Source: Phycisphaerales bacterium UBA4658 | GTDB lineage: Bacteria > Planctomycetota > Phycisphaerae > Phycisphaerales > UBA1924 | DNA length: 6,704 nt | Reading direction: 5' to 3' | Assembly: GCA_002405485.1 (NCBI GenBank) | Contig: DHLW01000149.1 | Coordinates: 1 to 6,704 of the forward strand | In this document: one piece after another, positions 1-5,598 of the stretch | How positions within the stretch are numbered: position 1 is the stretch's first letter | Layout: each line of letters starts with the position of its first letter | Position numbers and translations under genes: made by a program | Notes under the pieces: generated by a model | The model's input: the letters and a program-made list of their open reading frames with translations, nothing else | Told to the model about the DNA's origin: nothing | Databases searched by the model: none

Positions 1-146
1 GTGAGGCAGCAGCCGTTCACCGCGATGGACTCACCGAGGGCTGGCTTGTGGGACCAGCCAGCAGCGGCGATGAGCAACCGCTGGCCTACGGGTGGCGCGA
101 CGCGTGAGTGCACCACGCCGAACTGTTCGAGTAGACCTGTAATCAT
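1..146 (-). CDS. ribE: Riboflavin synthase subunit alpha, N-terminal part (cut by window edge)
   Basis: The minus strand from the ATG at 146 encodes 48 residues and runs off the left edge. It opens with MITGLLEQFG, which matches the MFTGIVE-type start of riboflavin synthase, and reaches GESIAVNGCCLT, which matches the family signature GDSIAVNGVCLTV at about residues 38-49. The enzyme dismutates two 6,7-dimethyl-8-ribityllumazine molecules into riboflavin plus a pyrimidinedione, in the cytoplasm. Only the first half of the N-terminal lumazine-binding barrel is visible. The start lies 43 nt after the prfA stop on the same strand, so co-transcription with prfA is plausible. No clear Shine-Dalgarno sequence precedes the ATG. 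The symbol could be ribE or ribC depending on naming convention. The identity rests on a short stretch, but both family landmarks are present at the right spacing. Confidence 0.85.
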   Translation of the reverse strand, partial: MITGLLEQFGVVHSRVAPPVGQRLLIAAAGWSHKPALGESIAVNGCCL

Positions 147-189
147 GCGGCAGGGTTTGCGCGAGCGGGGTTGTTGTCCAGCGGAGTGA

Positions 190-1302
190 TCACAATTCGC
201 CGACACGGCGCGTGGTTTCCCGCTGGGAAAGATCACGCATGAGTTCAGTAAAGTCCCCGGCGAGCAGATCGCGGAGCGGATATTCGTCGGGCAAGCGCTC
301 GTCGGCGACGATGCCGTCCTTGTAGCGATAGGTGCGGATCTTCTCGCTGCGCTCGCCGCTGCCGATCTGCGCCACGCGGGCGGCGGACCTTGCCTCGTTC
401 ACCTTGCGGCGCTCCAGCTCGTACACGCGCGCCATCAGCAACCGCCGGGCTTTCTCGCGGTTCTGGATCTGGCTCTTGCTCTCCTGCATCCGCACCTCGA
501 TGCCGGTGGGCTTGTGGAAGAGCTTGACCGCCGTCGCGACCTTGTTCACGTTCTGCCCGCCCGGCCCCTGCGCCGTGGTCACGTCCTCGACCACGTCGTT
601 GTTCCAGTCGATCTTCACCTGCACCTCTTCGGGCTCCGGCAGCGTGGCGACGGTCGCCGTTGATGTGTGCACGCGCCCCTGGGCCTCGGTCGCGGGCACG
701 CGCTTGACGCTGTGCACGCCCGCCTCAAAGGCCAGCTCGCTCCAGACGCCCTCGCCGCGAACGTTGATCACCGCCGAGCGGATGCCCCCGACAGCCGGCT
801 CAGCCGAAAGCTCCATCGTCTCGAAGGTCCAGCCGCGCTTGGCGGCGTACTTGCTGTAGACATCCAGCAGGTCCCGTGCCCACAGCGTCGCCTCATCCCC
901 GCCCGTGCCGGCACGCACTTCCAGAATCACCGACCCCACGGCCCGATCGTCGGCGTTCACAAGCGCGGACTTCGCGCGCTCGATCGCCCGCTCGGCCTTG
1001 GCGAGCACTTCCGGCAGCTCCGCCCGCGCAAGCTCGGCAAACTCCTTATCGCCTCCTCCCCCACTTCCCGACTCGATCGCGGCTTGCAGCCCCTGCGCCT
1101 CCTTGCGCATCGCCAGAAACTCGGCGTAGTCGAGGCAGATCGGCTCGATCGCCGCCTTGCGAATCGACAGATCCCGGATCCGCCGATGATCCATGCCGGG
1201 AGGCGGATCGTTCAACTGCGCGTCGATCCCGGCGAGCTGCGACTTCAGGTCGTCGAGCTTGCGGAGGAGGATCGCCGGGACTTCTCGCAGGACATCTGGC
1301 AT
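190..1302 (-). CDS. prfA: Peptide chain release factor 1 (RF1)
   Basis: This gene encodes 370 residues, near the usual 355-365 for RF1. RF1 recognises UAA and UAG in the ribosomal A site and triggers hydrolysis of peptidyl-tRNA. The conserved RAGTGGDEA stretch is at about 130-138. The stop-codon-reading tripeptide PAT is at 203-205 inside RVPATEAQGR; RF2 would have SPF there. The catalytic GGQ is at 248-250 within AQGPGGQNVNK. The N-terminal part is a predicted helical domain rich in Ala, Leu and Lys, with a SGSGGGG linker near residue 80. The reading frame stays open upstream to an ATG at 1569, but those 89 extra codons are low-complexity and do not resemble RF1, so I chose the ATG at 1302. 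No strong Shine-Dalgarno is seen before it. No prmC methyltransferase gene follows; ribE does. Confidence 0.96.
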   Translation of the reverse strand: MPDVLREVPAILLRKLDDLKSQLAGIDAQLNDPPPGMDHRRIRDLSIRKAAIEPICLDYAEFLAMRKEAQGLQAAIESGSGGGGDKEFAELARAELPEVLAKAERAIERAKSALVNADDRAVGSVILEVRAGTGGDEATLWARDLLDVYSKYAAKRGWTFETMELSAEPAVGGIRSAVINVRGEGVWSELAFEAGVHSVKRVPATEAQGRVHTSTATVATLPEPEEVQVKIDWNNDVVEDVTTAQGPGGQNVNKVATAVKLFHKPTGIEVRMQESKSQIQNREKARRLLMARVYELERRKVNEARSAARVAQIGSGERSEKIRTYRYKDGIVADERLPDEYPLRDLLAGDFTELMRDLSQRETTRRVGEL

Positions 1303-1409
1303 GTGATGCGATGGTACGAGGCACCACACGAATCGTCGCAGTTTGCCCAACCGACAACACACCGCGCATCCGAACCCTGCCTTTCGCACGGCAGTGCGCA
1401 CGATCGTTG

Positions 1410-1445
1410 CCGGTGGCACAGCGAGCGGAGTGAGCAAGCCGCCGG
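1410..1445. repeat. Imperfect hairpin in the prfA upstream region
   Basis: The arms CCGGTGGC (1410-1417) and GCCGCCGG (1438-1445) pair over 8 bp with one G-T wobble. They enclose a 20-nt loop containing GCGAGCGGAGTGAGC. The stretch 1303-1552 has no gene I can support. Besides this hairpin it holds a 25-nt pure C/T tract at 1464-1488 and a 6-bp hairpin with arms at 1487-1492 and 1499-1504. Neither hairpin is followed by a T run, so they are not obvious terminators. The loop motif has the look of a dispersed intergenic repeat, but this cannot be tested from one copy. Confidence 0.35.
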
Positions 1446-1552
1446 TCAATGGGCAACGCAACGCCCCTTTCTTCCTCTTTCTTCTCCCGCCCGTCTGAGG
1501 GCGGACCATGTGCTCCGATGGCTCCCGATGGTCCGCAATCGGCGCGTCCTGA

Positions 1553-1979
1553 CGGGAATCCAGAGTCATTGACGGTTACGGCGGCCTGCTCGCTCAGCAA
1601 GAGGCCCGCGCCCTCGATTCCGAGCACCGATGGGAAGACCTGATCGACGATCCGGCCTGGATGCACGAGCCAGGTGTTGGCGGCCTGTACTTTCTCAATC
1701 CGATCGGCTTCCGCTACTCCATCGCTCCTGTGATGCTCCGCTGCATCCGCGAGCATGGCGACGAGTTCTTCTTCGTACACGCTTGGCTGTGACGACGAGC
1801 TGGCGGAGAAACAACGCTGCTTATCGAACGCTCAACAGCTTCACGCGATCGCCCGATTCGTCCGGTTCATGATCGCCGTGCACAATGCAAGTGATGACAA
1901 GGAGTACGGCCGTCCTTGGGCAGAGGCGTACCAGAAATGCTGGAAACGACATGATCGCGGAACGCCGCTGGATCCATGA
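1553..1979 (+). pseudogene. Frameshifted remnant resembling DUF6714-type protein
   Basis: Two plus-strand frames read as one protein broken by a single +1 shift. The first frame is open from 1553 to the TGA at 1790-1792 (79 codons). It includes VIDGYGG, ARALDSEHRWEDL and GGLYFLNPIGFRYSIAPVML. The second frame resumes at 1791 with DDELAEKQRCLSNAQQLHAI and ends at the TGA at 1977-1979 (62 residues). Dropping one T at 1790 joins them as HAWL-DDEL. From memory, the order Asp-Tyr-Gly, Arg-x-x-Asp then Trp, Phe-x-x-x-x-Gly-Phe-Arg-Tyr-x-x-x-Pro, and a C-terminal Ser/Thr-x-x-Gln helix resembles the uncharacterised DUF6714 family. No biochemical role is known to me. The first frame has no ATG, GTG or TTG near its beginning (first ATG at 1661), and an in-frame TGA sits at 1550-1552, so the N-terminus appears lost or also shifted. 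It lies between two minus-strand transcription units and converges on rplQ. Sequencing error is an alternative explanation for the shift. Confidence 0.5.
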
Positions 1980-2008
1980 CTCGAAAAGCCCTGCTTGGCA
2001 CGCTTATG

Positions 2009-2036
2009 AAAAAACCCAGCCACATGGGCTGGGTTT
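2009..2036 (-). terminator. Rho-independent terminator after rplQ
   Basis: The arms AAACCCAGCC (2012-2021) and GGCTGGGTTT (2027-2036) form a perfect 10-bp stem with the 5-nt loop 2022-2026. On the minus strand the stem is followed by six T (2014 down to 2009). It begins 37 nt beyond the rplQ stop and closes the ribosomal-protein cluster. On the plus strand only three T follow the stem, so stopping the opposing remnant would be a weaker secondary role. Confidence 0.93.
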
Positions 2037-2073
2037 GATTGAGCATTGAAGCAAAGGCCACCGCGACGATCAG

Positions 2074-2697
2074 TTATGCCGCGGCTTCGGCCTTGGCCTT
2101 GCGAACCTTCGCCGCGTACGCCACGCGCTTGTCGGCCTGACGGCGGCGGGTCGACGGGTTGCCGCCGATCTCCGGGCCCTCTTCGGCGCCGACGAACTGG
2201 ATCACGCAGATCTCGCCGCCGTCGCCGATACGGGCCTTGCCGAGCTTGACGATGCGGGTGTAGCCGCCGGCGCGATCCTTGAACCGCGGGGCGACGTTCT
2301 CGAATAGGTGCTTGACGATCTTCGGGCTCTTGGTCAGTTCGCCGTAGCGGTTGCGGACGACCTTGTCGCTCGCCGGCACCGGGAAGAACTTCTCGGCCCG
2401 AGCACGGAGCTTGCCGACCTCTTCCTTCTCGGCGTCGGTCGCCTGGGGGTGAACGTACAGCCAGTCGAAGGCCATCTGATCGCGACCGAGCTTGGCGGCC
2501 ACGCGACGCCGGGCGGCGATGGTGCCCTCCTTCGCGTCGGTGATGATCTTCTCCACAAACGGCTGCAAGGTCTTGGCCTTGGGAATCGTCGTGGTGATCT
2601 GGCCGTGCTGGAGCAGCGAGATCGCGAGGTTCCGCAGCGTCGCGGCGCGATGCGCGGTGGTCCGGCCCAACTTGTATCCGCCTCGGCGGTGACGCAT
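2074..2697 (-). CDS. rplQ: 50S ribosomal protein L17 (uL17), enlarged form
   Basis: This gene encodes 207 residues against roughly 116-130 in most bacteria. L17 binds 23S rRNA in the large subunit near the exit-tunnel side. The family core is clear: MRHRRGGYKLGRTTAHR at 1-17, then RNLAISLLQHGQITTTIPKA, and later NVAPRFKDRAGGYTRIVKLG at about 134-153, which matches the GPRFASRAGGYTRILK block of E. coli L17. Two additions explain the size. One is about 50 residues inserted between the core halves (about 71-125), running from GRDQMAFDWLYVHPQATDAE to LTKSP. The other is a basic, Ala/Lys-rich C-terminal tail from about 172. The start is fixed by the family N-terminus and by AAGGAG upstream. A terminator-like hairpin separates the gene from rpoA, which is unusual because the pair is normally co-transcribed. 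Confidence 0.96.
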   Translation of the reverse strand: MRHRRGGYKLGRTTAHRAATLRNLAISLLQHGQITTTIPKAKTLQPFVEKIITDAKEGTIAARRRVAAKLGRDQMAFDWLYVHPQATDAEKEEVGKLRARAEKFFPVPASDKVVRNRYGELTKSPKIVKHLFENVAPRFKDRAGGYTRIVKLGKARIGDGGEICVIQFVGAEEGPEIGGNPSTRRRQADKRVAYAAKVRKAKAEAAA

Positions 2698-2704
2698 GGT
2701 GATG

Positions 2705-2710
2705 CTCCTT
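2705..2710 (-). promoter_or_regulatory. Shine-Dalgarno of rplQ
   Basis: The minus strand reads AAGGAG seven nucleotides before the rplQ ATG. This is the strongest Shine-Dalgarno match in the window, and it confirms the 2697 start over the longer open frame that extends upstream to 2850. Confidence 0.85.
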
Positions 2711-2717
2711 GAAACCT

Positions 2718-2765
2718 GCCCGGCACGGGCCCAAAGGCCCTGCCGACGCCCGGCTCCGTCGGCAG
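2718..2765 (-). promoter_or_regulatory. Structured 5' leader of rplQ
   Basis: Two hairpins lie just upstream of the rplQ ribosome binding site. The distal one has arms CTGCCGAC (2740-2747) and GTCGGCAG (2758-2765), a perfect 8-bp stem with a 10-nt loop. The proximal one has GCCCG (2718-2722) and CGGGC (2726-2730) with a 3-nt loop, and GGGCC/GGCCC at 2727-2740 offers an alternative pairing. Structured leaders of this kind can mediate ribosomal-protein autoregulation, but no known L17 leader is recognised here. No convincing promoter was found between this leader and the terminator-like hairpin after rpoA. Confidence 0.35.
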
Positions 2766-2856
2766 TGGTCGCCGAAAACGCGCCGGGCCGAAACTCTACG
2801 CTTGCCGTCCGTGAAAGGCCACTGGGCGCGATGCCCGGAAGCCCTGACACAGACCG

Positions 2857-2891
2857 AAAAACGCTCCGAAACCAGCTCGGTCGCGGAGCGT
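2857..2891 (-). terminator. Terminator-like hairpin between rpoA and rplQ
   Basis: The arms ACGCTCCG (2861-2868) and CGGAGCGT (2884-2891) pair perfectly over 8 bp. Inside, ACC (2871-2873) and GGT (2879-2881) can add 3 bp. On the minus strand the stem runs into five T (2861 down to 2857) followed by C. It begins 13 nt beyond the rpoA stop. This fits an intrinsic terminator or attenuator that would end or reduce transcription before rplQ. Confidence 0.75.
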
Positions 2892-2904
2892 CTGGGAATC
2901 GTTC

Positions 2905-3927
2905 TTACGCACCCGGAGTGAAGGGGGTGGTCGGGCTGACGCCCTCGGGGAGCTTCATCCCCAGGTCCAAGCCGATGTCGTTGAGCTTCTTCTTGACCTC
3001 GCGGAGCGACGTGCGCCCGAACGAGCGGACCTTGAGCAAGTCGGCGTCGGTCCGGATGACCAGGTCCGCGACGGTCTGGATCCGGGCGGACTCCAGGCAG
3101 TTGCTGGCCCGAACCGAGAGATCCAGGTCACCGATGGGCATGTTGAGCTTGCGGATGAGCTCCTCGTCGACGCCGGCGGCCTTGGCGGCCTCCTCGCTCA
3201 CGAGCTCGCGACCCATGTCGAAGAACTGCACGAACGGGTTCAGGTGCTTGCGGAGGATCTTGGCCGCCTCGACCAGGGCCATCTCCGGAGAGATCGTGCC
3301 GTTGGTCCAGATGTCCATGATGAGCTTGTCGTAGTTCGTCTTCTGGCCGACGCGGGTCTCTTCGACCTTGTAGCGGACGCGCTGCACGGGGCTGTAGATG
3401 CTGTCCACGTGGATCAGCCCGATCTCCTGCTCCTCGGTCTGCTTGGAGTACTGCTCGCTGGCGGGCACATAGCCGCGGCCGCGACCGACCCGGAGCTCCA
3501 TCTCGAACTCCACCTTGTCCGTGAGCGTGCACAGGACCAGGTCCTTGTTCATGATGGTCACCGAAGGATCACCCTCGATGAGGTCCGCCGTGACGTCGCC
3601 GGGGCCATTGGCCGCCACCGCGAGCGTCTTGGGCTCGTCGCTGTCCATCCGGACGATGAGGTTCTTGACGTTCAGGACGATGTCCGTCACGTCGTGCATC
3701 ACCCCGGGGAGCGAGGTGAACTCGTGCGACGCGCCCTTGATCTTCACGCTGGTGACCGCGGCCCCCTCCAGCGAGGAGAGCAGGATGCGGCGGAGGGCGT
3801 TGCCGATCGTCGTGCCGAAGCCCTGCTCGAACGGCTCGATGATGAACCGCCCGAAGACGTCGCTCTTGAATTTCGGATCGGTGACGACCTTGGACGGGAG
3901 CTCCAGACCGCGCCAGCGGATGCGCAT
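2905..3927 (-). CDS. rpoA: DNA-directed RNA polymerase subunit alpha
   Basis: This gene encodes 340 residues, against 329 in E. coli. Alpha dimerises to nucleate RNA polymerase assembly, and its C-terminal domain contacts upstream promoter DNA and activators. The N-terminal domain shows the dimer-interface block GFGTTIGNALRRILLSS at 36-52. GRGRGYVPAS at 148-157 and YSPVQRVRYKVEETRVGQ at 178-195 are also typical. An acidic linker near 240-260 leads to the C-terminal domain with SVRASNCL at 271-278. R273 and N276 correspond to the DNA-contacting Arg265 and Asn268 of E. coli. The residue aligned with E. coli Lys298 is Thr306 within SFGRTSLRE, a small difference. The ATG at 3927 has GAGG eight bases upstream. 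Upstream is rpsK, with no rpsD between; a terminator-like hairpin follows. Confidence 0.98.
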   Translation of the reverse strand: MRIRWRGLELPSKVVTDPKFKSDVFGRFIIEPFEQGFGTTIGNALRRILLSSLEGAAVTSVKIKGASHEFTSLPGVMHDVTDIVLNVKNLIVRMDSDEPKTLAVAANGPGDVTADLIEGDPSVTIMNKDLVLCTLTDKVEFEMELRVGRGRGYVPASEQYSKQTEEQEIGLIHVDSIYSPVQRVRYKVEETRVGQKTNYDKLIMDIWTNGTISPEMALVEAAKILRKHLNPFVQFFDMGRELVSEEAAKAAGVDEELIRKLNMPIGDLDLSVRASNCLESARIQTVADLVIRTDADLLKVRSFGRTSLREVKKKLNDIGLDLGMKLPEGVSPTTPFTPGA

Positions 3928-4195
3928 GATGGAAACCTCACTGCCCGGCGGGTGTCAGAATCTCAACACACAAGGCCCGTCGGCTGATGCGAACTGTCCG
4001 ACGCGCCGGGCGGGCGGAGGACGCTCTTCTGTGCGACGGACGAAAACCAGTTCTTGCCGAGACGGCCCTCGGCCGCGAAGCAGGAACACATCTCAAAGGT
4101 CAGAGGCCGATCAACCGATTGCCGACTCGCTCCGACACTCTCTGACGGTGTTCCGAACCCCGTGCCACTTCACGCCCCGCGACCAGAGCGATCGC
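3928..4195. other. 268-bp rpsK-rpoA spacer without rpsD
   Basis: Many bacteria have rpsD (S4) between rpsK and rpoA; here the gap is too small for it and no S4-like residues appear in any minus-strand frame. The spacer contains a 6-bp hairpin GCCGAG/CTCGGC (4056-4061 with 4068-4073) and a 6-bp inverted repeat CGTCGG/CCGACG (3978-3983 with 3998-4003). Neither is followed by a T run on the minus strand. I see no convincing promoter. Confidence 0.5.
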
Positions 4196-4573
4196 TTACA
4201 CGCGACGACGCTTGCGCGGACGGCAGCCGTTGTGCGGGATCGGGGTGTGATCCTCGACGGCGGTGACGCGGATGCCGGTCGAGACCAGCCCGGTGACGGC
4301 CGACTCGCGGCCAGCGCCCGTGCCCTTCACGTACACCTCGACCTCGCCCACGCCGATCTTGCGGGCCTTCTGCCCGGCGGACTCGCCGGCGCGGGTCGCC
4401 GCAAACGGGGTGCTCTTGCGGGCGCCCTTGAAGCCGATCGTCCCCGCCGAGTCCCAGCACAGGGTCTCGCCGTTGATGTCGGTGATGGTCACGATGGTGT
4501 TGTTGTGCGTCGCCTTGACGTGGGCGATGCCGCGTGTGACGTTCTTCCGGACTTTCTTTGCCTTCTTCGCCAT
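4196..4573 (-). CDS. rpsK: 30S ribosomal protein S11 (uS11)
   Basis: This gene encodes 125 residues, close to the 129 of E. coli. S11 sits on the platform of the small subunit, near the mRNA exit channel. Diagnostic blocks are [18 protein letters not shown] near residues 15-32, [13 protein letters not shown] near 47-59, and the C-terminal signature [15 protein letters not shown]. The N-terminus is Lys-rich ([11 protein letters not shown]), as usual. The ATG at 4573 is preceded on the minus strand by GAGGAG about nine bases upstream. It follows rpsM after a 159-bp spacer carrying an inverted heptamer repeat. Confidence 0.98.
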   Translation of the reverse strand: MAKKAKKVRKNVTRGIAHVKATHNNTIVTITDINGETLCWDSAGTIGFKGARKSTPFAATRAGESAGQKARKIGVGEVEVYVKGTGAGRESAVTGLVSTGIRVTAVEDHTPIPHNGCRPRKRRRV

Positions 4574-4630
4574 GAACTTGAGCTCCTCGGATCAGCCGAC
4601 GGATGTCGTACCCGGGGGTTGGGGGAGGCC

Positions 4631-4731
4631 AGGGCCTAGGCACTGGGCACTAGGCACGAGCAAGAACCACTTGGGCTATGTCTACGTTTCTGACTTGAAC
4701 ACCAGTGCCCAGTGCCTGGCGCCCAGTGCTT
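4631..4731. repeat. Two opposed heptamer arrays forming a long inverted repeat
   Basis: The left array (4631-4658) is four degenerate heptamers with consensus RGGCACT; units at 4638-4644 and 4645-4651 read AGGCACT and GGGCACT. The right array (4704-4731) is four heptamers in the opposite sense, with AGTGCCC at 4704 and AGTGCCT at 4711. Positions 4638-4651 and 4704-4717 are a perfect 14-bp inverted repeat around a 52-nt loop. The right array ends two bases before the rpsM stop. Heptamer arrays are known from cyanobacterial short tandem repeats (STRR), but this motif is different. There is no T run after the stem on the minus strand, so it is not a plain terminator. Confidence 0.85.
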
Positions 4732-4732
4732 C

Positions 4733-5113
4733 TTACTTGGCCTTGACGCCCTTCTTGCCGGCGACGGTCTTCTTCTTGCCCTTGCGGGTGCGGGCGTTGG
4801 AGCGCGTCCGCTGGCCGCGGGTGGGCAGGCCCTTGCGGTGCCGCTCGCCACGATAGCTCTTGACGTCCTTCAGACGCTGCACGTTCTGCTGCACGGCCCG
4901 GCGCAGGGCGCCCTCGACGATGTAGTTCGCGTCGATGATCTCGTTGATCTTGGCGAGCGCGGTCTCGTCGATCTCGCTGGCCCGCTTGTCGGGGTCGATC
5001 TTCGCCTCGTCCAGGATCGCCTTGGCGATCTTCGGGCCGATGCCGTGCACGTACTGCAGGGCGAAGTAGACCTTCTTCTTCTCTGGAATGTCGATGCCGG
5101 CGATACGAGGCAT
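4733..5113 (-). CDS. rpsM: 30S ribosomal protein S13 (uS13)
   Basis: This gene encodes 126 residues, against 118 in E. coli; the extra length is a Lys-rich C-terminal tail (RKGKKKTVAGKKGVKAK). S13 lies in the head of the small subunit, contacts the large subunit through an intersubunit bridge, and its tail reaches the P-site tRNA. MPRIAGIDIPEKKK at 1-14 and the helix-two-turn-helix block YVHGIGPKIAKAIL at 21-34 are diagnostic. SYRGERHRKGLPTRGQRTRS at 86-105 is the conserved RNA-binding signature. A modest Shine-Dalgarno (AGGA) lies six bases before the ATG at 5113. It follows rpmJ after a 111-bp spacer and precedes rpsK. Confidence 0.98.
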   Translation of the reverse strand: MPRIAGIDIPEKKKVYFALQYVHGIGPKIAKAILDEAKIDPDKRASEIDETALAKINEIIDANYIVEGALRRAVQQNVQRLKDVKSYRGERHRKGLPTRGQRTRSNARTRKGKKKTVAGKKGVKAK

Positions 5114-5131
5114 GGTGAGTCCTGTGTCAAT

Positions 5132-5219
5132 GCACGCTTGGCGTGCGGGAGTTCGACGTGTGACGCGGATCCGGGTCCGTCGGTTCCAGCCGGCGGGCCC
5201 GACCCGCGGCTCCGGGTCG
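5132..5219 (-). promoter_or_regulatory. Hairpins in the rpmJ-rpsM spacer
   Basis: Two perfect stems occur in this 111-bp spacer. CGACCCG (5200-5206) pairs with CGGGTCG (5213-5219), a 7-bp stem with a 6-nt loop starting just after the rpmJ stop. GCACGC (5132-5137) pairs with GCGTGC (5141-5146), a 6-bp stem with a 3-nt loop about 19 nt before the rpsM ATG. Neither is followed by a T run. In E. coli S4 acts at the rpsM start, but these hairpins are not recognisably that pseudoknot. A regulatory role is only a possibility. Confidence 0.3.
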
Positions 5220-5224
5220 TGCAA

Positions 5225-5341
5225 TCAGCCCTGGACCTGCTTGTGCTTGGGATCCGCCTTGCAGATGACCCGCACCTTGCCCTTGCGACGGACAATCTGG
5301 CACGAGCCGCAGATCTTCTTGACGCTGGCTTTGACCTTCAT
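5225..5341 (-). CDS. rpmJ: 50S ribosomal protein L36 (bL36)
   Basis: This very small gene encodes 38 residues, the usual L36 length. It begins [20 protein letters not shown] and ends KHKQVQG, a typical L36. L36 is a zinc-ribbon protein of the large subunit that binds 23S rRNA. The full zinc ligand set is present: Cys11, Cys14, Cys27 and His33, so this is the zinc-binding (C+) form. The ATG at 5341 matches the family N-terminus. A GTG six bases upstream (5347) is in frame and better spaced from AAGG, giving a two-residue extension as an alternative. It sits between infA and rpsM, a common arrangement. Confidence 0.95.
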   Translation of the reverse strand: MKVKASVKKICGSCQIVRRKGKVRVICKADPKHKQVQG

Positions 5342-5425
5342 GTGCACACCCAACCTTCATGCCCGCATTCGGGGCGCCTTCAAACCTTGGAAAACGGGGT
5401 CGGGATCTTAGGCACGACCGCCGCT

Positions 5426-5441
5426 CGGGTCATCTGACCCG
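5426..5441. repeat. Near-perfect palindrome in the infA-rpmJ spacer
   Basis: CGGGTCA (5426-5432) is followed after two bases by TGACCCG (5435-5441). It could be a short hairpin with a 4-nt loop in the transcript or a protein-binding palindrome in DNA. No T run follows on the minus strand. It lies about 85 nt upstream of the rpmJ start. Confidence 0.5.
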
Positions 5442-5478
5442 TTCGCTCACAACTCAATCCCGCCCAAGCAATCCATGC

Positions 5479-5516
5479 TCGGTCGAGCGTCCTCCGGTCG
5501 ATCCTGGCTCGACCGA
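5479..5516. repeat. Inverted repeat with two alternative pairings
   Basis: TCGGTCGAGC (5479-5488) and GCTCGACCGA (5507-5516) form a perfect 10-bp stem around an 18-nt loop. A second copy of CGGTCGA at 5495-5501 can instead pair with TCGACCG at 5509-5515, a 7-bp stem with a 7-nt loop. The two folds exclude each other because both use the 5509-5515 arm. The element sits in the 257-bp infA-rpmJ spacer, which has no gene and no convincing promoter. Confidence 0.6.
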
Positions 5517-5598
5517 TGCTCACTGAACCCGCCTGCCGACCGTCCATGGCGGCACGGCTCCCCGAGCCGGATCAGACCAACCCCGTCCCCTCGAACGC

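Noticed and set aside
1..189. Plus-strand 62-codon open frame at the left edge
   Set aside because: It is antisense to the riboflavin synthase N-terminus, which carries recognisable family signatures.
1303..1569. N-terminal extension of prfA to the upstream ATG at 1569
   Set aside because: The 89 extra residues are not RF1-like, would make the protein far longer than the family, and overlap repeat-like DNA.
667..1572. Long plus-strand open frame (301 codons) opposite prfA
   Set aside because: It is the antisense of a clearly conserved RF1 gene. Its translation is Arg/Pro/Leu-rich with no recognisable domain, as expected for high-GC shadows.
1790..1796. Programmed +1 frameshifting at CTG TGA C
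   Set aside because: The sequence lacks the upstream Shine-Dalgarno-like element and CTT slippery codon of prfB, and the gene also lacks a start. Kept only as a remote possibility in the findings.
4086..4114. Promoter candidate TTGATC, 17 bp, ATGTGT before rpoA
   Set aside because: The -10 hexamer matches the consensus at only one position.
4614..4634. G-rich run as a possible G-quadruplex before rpsK
   Set aside because: It has only two five-G runs, one pair of G and one triplet, so no canonical four-tract motif. It lies on the strand that is not the mRNA.
3515..4639. Plus-strand open frame of 374 codons spanning the rpoA start, the spacer and rpsK
   Set aside because: It runs antisense through two conserved genes with low-complexity composition and no family resemblance.
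5127..5360. 77-codon minus-strand frame overlapping rpmJ
   Set aside because: It is out of frame with the clear 38-residue L36 protein at 5225-5341 and shows no family features.
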